Shown piece after piece: positions 1 through 8,146 of a stretch of 64,000 nt of DNA. The position numbers and the translations under genes are program-made. The notes under the pieces were generated by a model. The model did no database searches. It was not told where the DNA came from and saw only the letters and a list, made by a program, of their open reading frames with translations. Each line of letters begins with the position of its first letter. The stretch's first letter is position 1. The stretch is taken from the NCBI RefSeq assembly GCF_019805165.1, contig NZ_RWIJ01000001.1, positions 62,001 through 126,000 on the forward strand. Direction: 5' to 3'. Source of the DNA: Azospirillum sp. 412522. GTDB lineage: Bacteria; Pseudomonadota; Alphaproteobacteria; Azospirillales; Azospirillaceae.

Positions 1-114
1 CAGCCGGCGCCCGGACGCTGGGACGAGGCCGTCCACGGCGCCGTGGTTGCGGTGACCGGCAACCCGCCCAGGACTTCAGGGCTCAGGGCTTCAGGGCGGC
101 CAGCCCGTCGGTGA
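1..114 (+). CDS. possible C-terminal end of an upstream gene (partial)
   Basis: Frame 1 is open from the window edge to a TGA at 112-114. Its first 23 codons use G or C at nearly every third position, as the host genes do, and encode a plausible C-terminal segment (RWDEAVHGAVVAV). The last third is less convincing. If real, it converges on the IalB-family gene and overlaps its 3' end by about 30 bases. No family can be recognised from so short a piece. Confidence 0.25.
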   Translation, partial: QPAPGRWDEAVHGAVVAVTGNPPRTSGLRASGRPARR

Positions 115-622
115 CCCCCTTGGTCGAGATCGGAAAAGCAACGCTCTGCGCGCCGCCATAGGGACGGACCGTGATCTGCGCCCCCTTGGACCGGCGCAGC
201 GCGGTCAGGGTCGCGTCGTCCATCTGGGCGTTGGCGAGGCAGCCGTCCTGAAGGCACTGCTGGTAGGTGAGGGGCATCGGCTTGCCGTCGTCGATGGTCA
301 GCGCCGCCCCGGCGCGCAGATCGACGCCCAGCGGCAGGATCACGACCATCACGCCCTTGCCGCCCGGCGCGAAATAGCCGACCGACACCTTGAGGACGCG
401 GGTCGCCTGCTTCGACTCCTTGTTCTCCACCACGCGGGTCTGCGACAGGAAGCAACGCGGTTTCCCGTCGGCCGGCGTCTCGCATTCGGTCTGCCAGTCG
501 CCGAAGGTCCTGCCCGGCTCCACGGCCCCGGCGGGCGCCACGCCCGCGAGGAGGGGAAGCGCGCCCAGCATGCCTATGAAGACGATTCCGCGCACCGCCG
601 TCAGGTCCTTCACAGCTTCCAT
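83..622 (-). CDS. invasion-associated locus B (IalB) family secreted protein
   Basis: A 179-residue protein with a signal peptide (basic start, hydrophobic core about residues 12-28, Ala-rich cleavage region ending near AGA-VEPG) followed by one IalB domain. Visible family features are the GDW motif at residues 41-43 and four cysteines (47, 57, 123, 128) that could form two disulfides in the periplasm. IalB proteins are known from Bartonella as invasion factors but are widespread in free-living alphaproteobacteria, where the role is undefined. The start codon lies inside the last codons of the upstream autotransporter gene (13-base overlap, same strand), so the two are probably translationally coupled. 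Function beyond a periplasmic or surface protein is not inferable. Confidence 0.85.
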   Translation of the reverse strand: MEAVKDLTAVRGIVFIGMLGALPLLAGVAPAGAVEPGRTFGDWQTECETPADGKPRCFLSQTRVVENKESKQATRVLKVSVGYFAPGGKGVMVVILPLGVDLRAGAALTIDDGKPMPLTYQQCLQDGCLANAQMDDATLTALRRSKGAQITVRPYGGAQSVAFPISTKGVTDGLAALKP

Positions 623-3600
623 TTCAGGCTGGCGGTGGCCGACAGGCTGTTCTCACGGGTGCGGATCGCGTCCTGGACGTCGATGGTTGCGCTCATCCGG
701 TCGGTCAGGGCCACACCCAGCCCGGCGCCGACCACAAGGGCGTCGCGGCCCGGCTTGCTGGCGTCGGCGGCGAAGGCCGCACCGCCCAGCCGGTTGGTGG
801 TGGTGGCCGTCGCGTCCGCGAAGTCATGGTGCCACGCCAGGGCGGCGTTCGGCGACAGGCGCCAGCCGCCGATCGTGATGCCGGTGCCGGCACGCACGCC
901 GACCGCGCTGCGCAGGCTGCTCCAGCCCGCCGCCTCGACGTCCAGCGCCATGGCGCCGCCAGATTCGCGGAACGCCTCGCGGGTGATGCGGTCGAACCGC
1001 AGGCCGGCCCGCGGCTCGATCCAGACGCTGTCCGACCCGGCGAAACCCATGCGGTGTCCGGCGGCGATCTCGACGGAAAAATCATGGCCGTCCGCCGTTG
1101 CGCCGGCGCTTTGCGCCAGCCCGCCGAAGGCGATGGCGCGCGACGCATCGTAGCGGGCGTAACCGTAGCCGATGGCGCCTTCCACAAAGGGGCTGTCCGC
1201 CGAACCGCGCAGGTTCCAGGAGCCGTAGAGCGTCGCCTGATAGCTGTCCACGTCGGCCTTGCCCAGCCCGTCGCGGGACGTGACGCGGTTGCGCAGGTAG
1301 CCGAGCGCCGCGCCGCCGGTCATGCCGTTCTCGTAGCTGCGGTCCATGCCCAGCAGGAAGCCGCCGATCCGCTCGGTGGTGCCGGCGGCGTTGCCGTCCG
1401 AACCGGTCCGGCCGTAGGCCGCCAGGGGCTGTCCCCAGACGCCGCCGGAGCCCTGAGTCCCGGTGGTCTCGCCGACGGCGACCGTGCCGTTGCTGCCACC
1501 GGCCAGCCGGACGCCCGCCGTCGCCTCGCCGCTGCGCAGCGCCGACAGGCGGCTCTCCACCGCGCCGCCGAACAGGCGGCGGCTGGTTCGGTCGGCGGCC
1601 AAGGTGTCTGCGTGCAGCTTGCCGGAGAGCTGGTCGAGCGCCCCGGCGATGCCGCTTCCCGACAGGCCATAGAGGCCGCCGAACAGCGGGGCGGCGGCGC
1701 CGTTCAGGGCGCCGTCCAGCCGAGCCCCGGCGGCGGGGCGCAGCGCGTCGACCGCCGCACCGGCGGCCCGCTGGTTGGACGTGCCGCCGCGGACCGCGTA
1801 GCTGGTCGGGGTGACAACCAGCCGGACTGCGGTGGCGTCGTACAGCGTGTCGAAGCGGGTGCCGGCCTCCAGCCCCGCCGCCGGCTGCGTCACGGCGGCG
1901 AAACTGCCGGAAACGCCGCCATCCGCCTGGACGATGGTGAAGCTCTGCCCCAGCGTCGCGGTGTAGCTGTTGCTGGCGTCGCCGCTGATGCCGCGCAGCA
2001 CGGGGGTCAGCGTGCCGGCCGCGGTGAAGGACGCCCCCTGTACCCGGATCTGGTCGTGCCGTCCGGCGCCGAAGCCGGCGGTCGGGCCGTCGATTTCGGC
2101 GTGCAGCACGCTGGTGCCGGTCAGCGTCACGGCCGACTGGAAGGTCAGCACGCCGGGCGAGTTGCCTGGAGACAGGGTGCCGGACAGCGTCGCCGGGCCA
2201 CGGACCGTGCCGCCGCCGCTGAAAGTCGAACCGGCGCTGGTGGTGAGGGAGCCGGCGACCACGCCGTTGACGGAGACCGCCCCGCCGTCCCCCACGGTGA
2301 CCGCGCCGGTGCTGCCGGTGGCGGCCACGGTGACGGTGCCCTCGCCGACCGTGACCGGAGCCATGACGGCACCGGCCAGGGTGGCGTTGCCCCCGGAGGT
2401 CACGGTGACCGCACCGTTGACTGCGCCGTAGGGGGCGACGGTCAGGGTTCCACCCTCGACCGTCAGCGTGCCGCCGACACCGCCGCCCTCGGGCACGGTG
2501 ACGGTGCCGTTGCGGGCGACCGTCACCGGCACCGCGACGATACCGCCGACCGTGGCATTGCCGCCGTTGTTCACGGTCAGCGTGCCGCCGGCGACCACGC
2601 CGCTCTGCGCGACGGTCAGTACCGCGCCGTCGGTGACGGACAGCCCGCCCGCGTTGGCCAACTGGCCGGAGACGACCAAAGTGCCGGGACCGGACGCGGC
2701 CAGCGCGCCGCTGCCGCCGACGGCACCTGCGAGCGTGACGGCGCTGCCGTTGGGCGTGATGGTGCCACCCTGATCGGTCACGGTGACCGACTGGCCAACC
2801 GTCAGCGGCAAGGTCGGGCGCAGCGTTCCACCGTCGAAGGTGACCGTGCTGCTTCTGACCGCGCTGTCGCTGTCGGTGAAGCTTGGTCGGCTGGTGTCGA
2901 TTACGCCGGTCGGAGGCGGAGGGGGCGGAGGGGGTGGCGGAGACGTCGGAGTGGGATCGGGCGTCGGCGTCGGTGTCGGTGTGGGGGTAGGTGTGGGGGT
3001 GGGGGTCGGAACCGGATCGGGAGGCGGCGGCGGTGGAGGTGGAGGGGGAGGGGGCGGCGGCGGAGGCGGCGGCGGGGAGGTCACCTTGGTCAGGGTGAGC
3101 TTGATTTCCTTGTTCGCCGTGTCGAAGGTGGCCGTCGGGGTCAGCGTCGCGTCGCTGTTGGTGACGGAGGTGAAGGCACCGGACAGAGCACCCGTCGTGG
3201 TCAGGATGGTATAGGTTGTGCTGGCACCGTACCCGCTGCCGGTCGAGGTGACGGACAGCGCGCCACCCATGGTGGCGGTGCCGGTGACGGCCAGCTTGCT
3301 GGCGGTGGACGAGGTCGTCTGGATCGCCAGGGTGCTGCCGCTGTCCTGCGTGTAGTTGCCGGTGACCGTCAGAGTGCCGGGCGTGCTGGAGCCGCCGGGC
3401 GACAGTGTGGTGCCGGACGGGGTGCTCAGGTTCCCGACGACCGTTCCGGTGCCGGCGAGAGTCGTGCCGCTGCTGAGCTGCAGCCCGGTGGTGAGCGAGC
3501 CGTTGACGCGCAGCGTGCCGGCCTGGAGGTTGGTGGTGGTGGCCGAACTCGCGCCGCCAAGCGTCCAGTCGGTTCCGTTCATGGTCAGGCTGGTCAGGCC

Positions 3601-4494
3601 GGCCACCGGTCCGGACAGGCTGCCGCTGCCTTCCAACTGCAGTACCTGATTGGCGCCCCCGGCCTGGATGCCGCCGACCACGACGCTGCCGTCCTTCAGG
3701 GTGATGAGGCTGCCGGCGCCGAACCCGTAGGTCTTGATCGCGCTGTAGCCGCTTCCGGCGGCGATCGTCCCATAATTGACGATGGTCGAGACACCGGTGA
3801 CGGAGAGCGCGTCGGTGGTCCCGATGATCGTGCCATAGTTGGTGACGAAAGAGGGCGTGGTCAGCCCGGAGACCATGACCGCCGCGTAATCCGTCTGCAT
3901 GGGCGCCGTCGCCGAGCGGACGTTCTTGATCAACGCCGCTCCGTTGGACGACGACCCGTTGGTGAGGCTGAGCGGGTGGGACGATTCGATGCCGGCCCAA
4001 TTGCCGATGATCGTCCCGGTATTCTCGACGACCGACCTCAGCGAAGGCGACGAATTGGCGAACAGGATGCCATCGTAGGTTTTCTGAACGTCGATCAGTC
4101 CGGAATTGATGACGGTGCCGTAAGTCTGACCGTAGATGCCGTCGGCCTGATAGAAGTTCGTGTCGACCGAAATCTTGATCGTGCCCTGGTTGGTCAGGGT
4201 CCAGCCACCGGCGGACTTGACCCACACGCCGGTGGTCTGATCGGTGTAAACGTTGCCGGTGCCGCTATCGACCACGCCGCCGGTGCTGGTGATGAGGATG
4301 CTGCTTCCGGTTGGGTAGAAGGTCTGATTCTGGACCGTGGACAATGTTTCCGCCGACGCGGCGCTGCCGGCCAGCGATACGCCGAGCGCGATGGGAGCGG
4401 CAACCATCGCCGGAAGGCGACCGCCCGACATCAGGCTTTGGCGGATCGACTCGAGAGCGGACGGCGACGGCGGCATGGACGTTTCACCTTGCAA
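610..4494 (-). CDS. autotransporter (type V secretion) outer membrane protein
   Basis: A 1294-residue autotransporter. An extended signal peptide covers about residues 1-48 (ending SAASAE). The passenger is rich in Gly, Thr, Val and Ser with repeated VTVxxGG-type strands, as expected for a beta-helix. Residues about 471-528 form a Pro-rich and Pro-Thr repeat hinge, splitting the passenger in two. Residues about 905-990 look like the conserved segment before an autotransporter barrel, and about the last 270 residues are the beta-barrel, ending in LKWKL. It should export its own passenger to the cell surface. Adhesin or biofilm roles are common in the family but cannot be assigned here. An alternative start lies six codons downstream. 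The gene follows a very AT-rich 5' region and runs into the IalB-family gene. Confidence 0.9.
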   Translation of the reverse strand: MQGETSMPPSPSALESIRQSLMSGGRLPAMVAAPIALGVSLAGSAASAETLSTVQNQTFYPTGSSILITSTGGVVDSGTGNVYTDQTTGVWVKSAGGWTLTNQGTIKISVDTNFYQADGIYGQTYGTVINSGLIDVQKTYDGILFANSSPSLRSVVENTGTIIGNWAGIESSHPLSLTNGSSSNGAALIKNVRSATAPMQTDYAAVMVSGLTTPSFVTNYGTIIGTTDALSVTGVSTIVNYGTIAAGSGYSAIKTYGFGAGSLITLKDGSVVVGGIQAGGANQVLQLEGSGSLSGPVAGLTSLTMNGTDWTLGGASSATTTNLQAGTLRVNGSLTTGLQLSSGTTLAGTGTVVGNLSTPSGTTLSPGGSSTPGTLTVTGNYTQDSGSTLAIQTTSSTASKLAVTGTATMGGALSVTSTGSGYGASTTYTILTTTGALSGAFTSVTNSDATLTPTATFDTANKEIKLTLTKVTSPPPPPPPPPPPPPPPPPPPDPVPTPTPTPTPTPTPTPTPDPTPTSPPPPPPPPPPTGVIDTSRPSFTDSDSAVRSSTVTFDGGTLRPTLPLTVGQSVTVTDQGGTITPNGSAVTLAGAVGGSGALAASGPGTLVVSGQLANAGGLSVTDGAVLTVAQSGVVAGGTLTVNNGGNATVGGIVAVPVTVARNGTVTVPEGGGVGGTLTVEGGTLTVAPYGAVNGAVTVTSGGNATLAGAVMAPVTVGEGTVTVAATGSTGAVTVGDGGAVSVNGVVAGSLTTSAGSTFSGGGTVRGPATLSGTLSPGNSPGVLTFQSAVTLTGTSVLHAEIDGPTAGFGAGRHDQIRVQGASFTAAGTLTPVLRGISGDASNSYTATLGQSFTIVQADGGVSGSFAAVTQPAAGLEAGTRFDTLYDATAVRLVVTPTSYAVRGGTSNQRAAGAAVDALRPAAGARLDGALNGAAAPLFGGLYGLSGSGIAGALDQLSGKLHADTLAADRTSRRLFGGAVESRLSALRSGEATAGVRLAGGSNGTVAVGETTGTQGSGGVWGQPLAAYGRTGSDGNAAGTTERIGGFLLGMDRSYENGMTGGAALGYLRNRVTSRDGLGKADVDSYQATLYGSWNLRGSADSPFVEGAIGYGYARYDASRAIAFGGLAQSAGATADGHDFSVEIAAGHRMGFAGSDSVWIEPRAGLRFDRITREAFRESGGAMALDVEAAGWSSLRSAVGVRAGTGITIGGWRLSPNAALAWHHDFADATATTTNRLGGAAFAADASKPGRDALVVGAGLGVALTDRMSATIDVQDAIRTRENSLSATASLKWKL
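2911..3081 (-). repeat. Pro/Pro-Thr low-complexity coding repeat in the autotransporter
   Basis: A simple-sequence tract encoding about 20 prolines, then alternating Pro-Thr pairs, then about 10 more prolines (autotransporter residues about 471-528). On the plus strand it appears as GGN and GTN runs. It is a likely extended stalk. Tracts like this are prone to length change by slippage in multiples of one or two codons. Confidence 0.85.
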
Positions 4495-4919
4495 TCAGTG
4501 CATGAGCGTTACGACCAATGGGCCACGCTGCCCAATCATAAAATGCGTTCCGCTTTGCGTCTAAGATGAAACATGCAAAAAAATCAACGAAATGGTGCAA
4601 TCTTTGTCGCCGGGTCCCTGTCTTCTGGATTTGCCTGCAGAAAATTTCTACTATACCTCCTGATTGGAAAGGTAAATATCGCAATATTTTGGAACTAAAT
4701 GTAATTTTCTGAAAATAATGAATTTTTTCATCGGTATAATTAGGGAAATCTTTTTCTCTCTCCTTTTATGATTTCAGGTGATTGCCCAGGGGGCTGGCGA
4801 ATTGAATTGCTGTGCGGGCCTGAATATGAGTCAAGGTCGGAATGAAAAAACCGCCGCGCTACCGCTTAAGCGATGCCGGCGAAGCTCAGTTCCTCGATGT
4901 TGCGAGCGCGGTGGATCGC
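4495..4919. other. AT-rich intergenic region upstream of the autotransporter
   Basis: No gene is seen. Roughly 4560-4770 is far more AT-rich than the rest of the window, with several A and T runs. It probably holds the autotransporter promoter (minus strand), but no single -35/-10 pair is convincing. It borders the recombinase remnant, so part of it may be leftover mobile DNA. Confidence 0.6.
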
Positions 4920-5560
4920 CTACCTCCCGACCTTGTTCAGGGTGGCGACATCGGTCATGGCCAGCGTCTTGCGCCCGAGCTTGTCGCGCACCAGGAAGGC
5001 GTTGGCTCCGGTCTGGCGGAAGTCATGGAAGGCGCACCTCGTCCAGCTTTGCCTTCTCCCGGAAACGGCGCCATGCGTCCTCCATCGTGTTCCGCGACAG
5101 CGGCTCTTTCGGGTCCCGGCCGAACAGCACCCATTCTCCGGCCCGCGGCAGCCCGTTCAGGCAGGCGATGGTCGGGGCGCCGACGGGATGGGCGCAGGCG
5201 CCGGCCTTGCCCTTCTCTTCCGGAATGATGAGCGCGCCGGCAGTGAGGTCGACGTCGTCCCAGCGCAGGCCCACCACTTCGCCCAGGCGACAGCCGGTCA
5301 GTAGCAGCAACCGGATGCCGTCGATGGCGCCCGGCAACTCCGTCGGCTCACGCTCGGCCAGGACGGCGCCCGAGGTGGCGAGTTCGCCTTTCGGACAGAA
5401 AGCGCTTCCGTTTCGCGCCGCTGCAGCGTTCGATCTTGCGGCAAGGGTTCGATCATCCGGCCGAAAGCCCCAGGCCTCGGCTTGGTGGAACAGCTTCGAC
5501 ATCACGGCCAGCGTCTGACTGGCCTGGCGGGGAGCAGAAGCGCTTCGCCGTGCCGGGGAT
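4920..5560 (-). pseudogene. decayed tyrosine recombinase (phage-type integrase) remnant
   Basis: The reading frame from about 5560 to 5023 encodes the catalytic-domain part of an integrase: a SQTLAVMSKLFHQAEAWG helix, then the Arg box (LLLLTGCRLGEVVGLRW), then beta strands and ENTMEDAWRRF-like sequence. It stops early after DEVRL. A one-base frameshift would restore HDFRQTGANAF, the HxxR box, but the downstream box reads LGRKTLAMTD without the usual His, and the frame ends at 4920 without a Tyr nucleophile. The N-terminal DNA-binding part is also missing. It is therefore truncated at both ends and frameshifted. It marks an old mobile-element insertion and is not expected to be active. Confidence 0.75.
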
Positions 5561-5562
5561 GG

Positions 5563-5748
5563 TCAACGCGTCTCGACGGTGCCGCAGCTCCGCCGGTGGG
5601 ACAGCAGGCAGTCCTCGTTCTTCGACTGCTGCATCAATGCACCCATAAGCCAATAGCCCAGCCCGAGCACGACCATGATGGCGATGGTTGCACCGAAATT
5701 GGCGGCCATGCGCGTGCGGTTGTCGTCGGGCGGGTGCTGCTCAGGCAT
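5563..5748 (-). CDS. small membrane protein, hypothetical
   Basis: A 61-residue protein with a hydrophilic start, one hydrophobic segment at about residues 18-40 (ATIAIMVVLGLGYWLMGALM), and a cytosolic or periplasmic tail containing CLLSHRRSC. Short alphaproteobacterial membrane proteins with a similar Cys-x-LSxRR-x-C tail are familiar, which supports it being real, but no function is known to me. It abuts the recombinase remnant on the same strand. Confidence 0.55.
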   Translation of the reverse strand: MPEQHPPDDNRTRMAANFGATIAIMVVLGLGYWLMGALMQQSKNEDCLLSHRRSCGTVETR

Positions 5749-5820
5749 GGGCGCAGCCTACTCCCCAGGCCATCCGGTTCGCCAGTGTGGCGCCAGGGGA
5801 GGAGGAAAAGTCTTCGGCCG

Positions 5821-6024
5821 TCAGCCCTTGCCTGGCTTCCGTTTCGTTCGGCCGCCTGCCGCCTCGCTCTCTTTGCGTTGAATCAACAGGCGTCCGGCCT
5901 GCATCGCCGCCGGTCGGCTGATGTAGCTGCCGCAGTCGAAGCGCTGGCCACCGAACATCACGGTGAGGGTGAATTTCTGCGGACCGGCTTCATCGACGAT
6001 GATCGAGGAGGGGGCGGGCTTCAT
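5821..6024 (-). CDS. hypothetical protein, 67 residues
   Basis: I chose the internal ATG at 6024 (MKPAPSSIIVDEAG) because the residues upstream in the open frame look non-coding. The protein has an N-terminal beta-rich part (KFTLTVMFGGQRFDCGSYIS) and a basic C-terminus (TKRKPGKG). No family recognised. It is divergent from the AhpD-like gene, and the AT-rich palindrome at 6161-6188 lies between them, so that site could control both. Confidence 0.45.
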   Translation of the reverse strand: MKPAPSSIIVDEAGPQKFTLTVMFGGQRFDCGSYISRPAAMQAGRLLIQRKESEAAGGRTKRKPGKG

Positions 6025-6160
6025 TCGGCTCTCTCTGCATCTGCCTGTAGCGGACGGAGTCATACGTCCGTGGCGGACCGCAGGCCAGCAGCTTCGGGTG
6101 ACATGGGGACGGAGGCGCCCGATCGGCATTCCACAGGGCCGGGCGATCGCGGGTCTTGAG

Positions 6161-6188
6161 TTATAAATTAGTATATACTAATTTATAA
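6161..6188. promoter_or_regulatory. perfect 28-bp palindrome, probable operator
   Basis: Two 14-base arms (TTATAAATTAGTAT and its exact complement) meet without a spacer. The site is almost pure A/T in a GC-rich genome and lies 40 bases before the start of the AhpD-like gene and about 140 bases before the divergent 67-residue gene. A symmetric AT-rich site of this kind is typical for a dimeric winged-helix repressor (ArsR-, MarR- or Rrf2-like). Which regulator binds is unknown; none is encoded next to it. Confidence 0.7.
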
Positions 6189-6228
6189 CCGGTGGAGGGC
6201 GGGTGCCTTTCGAAGACAGGAGACGACC

Positions 6229-6582
6229 ATGCACAAGAACTGGCCGCTGATGACTGGCGAACTGTCCGGCGCCATCCGTGAACTGCGCGGCGGCGCGCCG
6301 GATGTGATGAAGGCCTTTTCCGGAATGGCCCAGGCGGCGCTGAAGGCGAATGCGCTGGATACCAAGAGCAAGGAGTTGATTGCGCTTGCCATCGCGGTGG
6401 CGATCCGTTGCGACGGTTGCGTGGCTTTTCATGCCGAAGCAGCGATGAAGCAAGGGGCAACCCGCGACGAGGTGATGGAGACGATGGGAATGGCGGTCTA
6501 TATGGGCGCCGGGCCATCGGTGATGTACGCCGCCCAGGCGGTCGAGGCGTATGATCAATTTACGGAGAAGGCAGCCGGCTGA
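6229..6582 (+). CDS. AhpD-like carboxymuconolactone decarboxylase family protein
   Basis: A 117-residue single-domain protein with the AhpD-type redox motif CDGCVAFH (Cys-x-x-Cys then His, about residues 63-70) in an all-helical frame of usual length. Family members act as alkylhydroperoxidase-type thiol reductases. The second helix pattern (GATRDEVMETMGMAVYMGAGPS) is characteristic. The start is preceded by an AGGAGA ribosome site. The gene stands alone behind the 28-bp palindrome, so it is likely induced by a peroxide, thiol or electrophile signal. The substrate is not known. Confidence 0.88.
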   Translation: MHKNWPLMTGELSGAIRELRGGAPDVMKAFSGMAQAALKANALDTKSKELIALAIAVAIRCDGCVAFHAEAAMKQGATRDEVMETMGMAVYMGAGPSVMYAAQAVEAYDQFTEKAAG

Positions 6583-6648
6583 CCGGAGGAAGCCATCCGG
6601 CCGGAACCGCGATCCCGACGCGAGGGTCGGGCCCGGATAGGGATCAGG

Positions 6649-6733
6649 TGGTGCGGGCGGTCGGAATCGAACCGACACTCCTTTCGGAACCGGATTTTGA
6701 GTCCGGCGCGTCTACCAGTTTCACCACGCCCGC
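6649..6733 (-). tRNA. tRNA-Leu (anticodon CAA)
   Basis: Read on the minus strand, the gene starts GCGGGCG and ends CGCCCGC followed by an encoded ACCA. It has a D-loop with GGTAGAC, an anticodon stem-loop CCGGA-CTCAAAA-TCCGG giving anticodon CAA, a long variable arm (class II) and GGTTCGATTCC in the T arm. All four stems pair. Length is 85 with CCA. Confidence 0.96.
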
Positions 6734-6941
6734 AGCGACGCCTCTTCTAGCGCAACGGTCCGAAAACGGAAAGTGCAAAAGAACGGGGCGTCCCCGCTCG
6801 TTCCATCCCGTTTCCAGGCGACGCCGTCATGGTGCCGCTTATTCCCCATCCATGGCATGGCCCCTGTCATGCCGTCGCAGGAGCGGCGCGGGTGTCGCGG
6901 ACGGCTGGCCGAACGGCGCAGTACGCGCTACCTTGTCGGCC

Positions 6942-7478
6942 ATGACGACCAAGCCCTTCCTCTCCCGCGTCTTCGACGATCCCCGCGTGGCTGCCCTGCT
7001 CCTGGCTCTGGCCAGCGCCGGAGTGCTGCTGTCGGCCCTGTTCTTCCAGTTCGTGCTGAACTATCAGCCCTGCGTGCTGTGCATCATGCAGCGCTGGCCC
7101 TATGTGGCGGTGATGGTGCTGGGGCTGGTGACCTGGCTGTTCCGCCGCTGGAAGGGGCTGGACGACGCGCTGCTGGTGGTGAGCGGACTGGCGCTGCTGG
7201 CCGGCGCCGGCATCGCCGCCTATCACGTCGGGGTGGAGCAGCATTGGTGGGCCGGCACCTCGTCCTGCGGCGGGTCGGCGGCGGCCAATTCGCTGGAGGC
7301 GTTGCGCGCCCAGGTGCTGGCGGCCCCGGTCACCCGTTGCGACGAAGTGGCGTGGTCGCTGTTCGGGATCTCCATGGCGGGCTACAACGTGGCGATCTCG
7401 CTGGCGCTGGCGGCCTACGCCTTCGTCGCGGCACGCATCGCCTACACCCGCACCCCGGTGTCGAGGACCGCATTGTGA
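6942..7478 (+). CDS. dsbB: disulfide bond formation protein B
   Basis: A 178-residue inner-membrane protein with four hydrophobic segments. The quinone-proximal pair is CVLC (after QP) in the first periplasmic loop. A second pair of cysteines (SSCGG and TRCDEV) lies in the longer second loop. DsbB-family proteins reoxidise DsbA and pass electrons to ubiquinone. The start at 6942 was chosen because it gives the proper short N-terminus, and the open frame upstream crosses the tRNA. Its stop overlaps the GTG start of coq7 by four bases, so the two genes form an operon linking periplasmic thiol oxidation with ubiquinone supply. Confidence 0.85.
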   Translation: MTTKPFLSRVFDDPRVAALLLALASAGVLLSALFFQFVLNYQPCVLCIMQRWPYVAVMVLGLVTWLFRRWKGLDDALLVVSGLALLAGAGIAAYHVGVEQHWWAGTSSCGGSAAANSLEALRAQVLAAPVTRCDEVAWSLFGISMAGYNVAISLALAAYAFVAARIAYTRTPVSRTAL

Positions 7479-8074
7479 GTGAAAAGACGTCTCCGTCCGC
7501 CAATTCCCGCTCCGCTTCTTCAGGCCGCGGCGCTTTGCCCGGCACCATGCCCGGCGATCTGCCGCGGCGTGACCGGCTGGCCCGAATCGTCCGCGTCGAC
7601 CATGCCGGCGAATATGGCGCCAAGCGCATCTACGAGGGCCAGATCGCCGTCATCGGCAAGGGCCGCCACGGCAAGACCCTGCGCCACATGGCGGAGCAGG
7701 AACTGGTCCATCTGCAGTATTTCGAGGGTCAGCTGAACCGCCGCGGCGTGCGGCCGACTCTGTTGCAGCCGCTGTGGCACGTCACCGGCTTCCTGCTCGG
7801 CGCCGGCACTGCCCTTCTCGGCGAGCGTGCGGCGATGGCCTGCACCGTCGCGGTGGAAGAGGTGATAGAGGAGCATTACGAGGCGCAGCTGAAGCATCTC
7901 GGCCCCGAGGAGCAGGAGCTGTCCGACAGCATCCGCAGGTTCCAGGCGGAAGAGGTCGAACACCGCGACATCGGCTTGCAGAACGAGGCGGAGCTGGCGG
8001 CCGGCTATCCGCTGCTGACGGCAGCGATCAAGGCCGGCACGCGGGCGGTGGTCTGGGTGGCGGAGAGGGTGTAG
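7475..8074 (+). CDS. coq7: demethoxyubiquinone hydroxylase (Coq7 family)
   Basis: A 199-residue diiron protein. It shows the Coq7 ligand pattern: HAGEYGAKRIYEGQ, then EQELVHLQYF, then VEEVIEEHYE, then EEVEHRDIG. It performs the late C6 hydroxylation in ubiquinone biosynthesis at the membrane surface. The C-terminal half has the weakly hydrophobic helices used for membrane association. The start is the GTG at 7475, which overlaps the dsbB stop (GTGA). The first 30 residues are Ser-rich and less conserved, so a later start cannot be excluded. Confidence 0.9.
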   Translation: MSEKTSPSANSRSASSGRGALPGTMPGDLPRRDRLARIVRVDHAGEYGAKRIYEGQIAVIGKGRHGKTLRHMAEQELVHLQYFEGQLNRRGVRPTLLQPLWHVTGFLLGAGTALLGERAAMACTVAVEEVIEEHYEAQLKHLGPEEQELSDSIRRFQAEEVEHRDIGLQNEAELAAGYPLLTAAIKAGTRAVVWVAERV

Positions 8075-8146
8075 GGGGGCGGGTGCGGGGACCATGGCGC
8101 CGGCCCCTTATCCGCACCCGGTTCCATCGGGGTTCCATCATCGGCG

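Noticed and set aside
2911..3081. Regular repeats that might suggest a CRISPR array
   Set aside because: The period is two or three codons inside a coding frame, with no spacers.
826..4569. Very long open frames antisense to the autotransporter (also antisense to dnaX, atpD, rhlE and pgk)
   Set aside because: High GC makes antisense frames open. They are low in complexity, lack domains and lie opposite well-supported genes.
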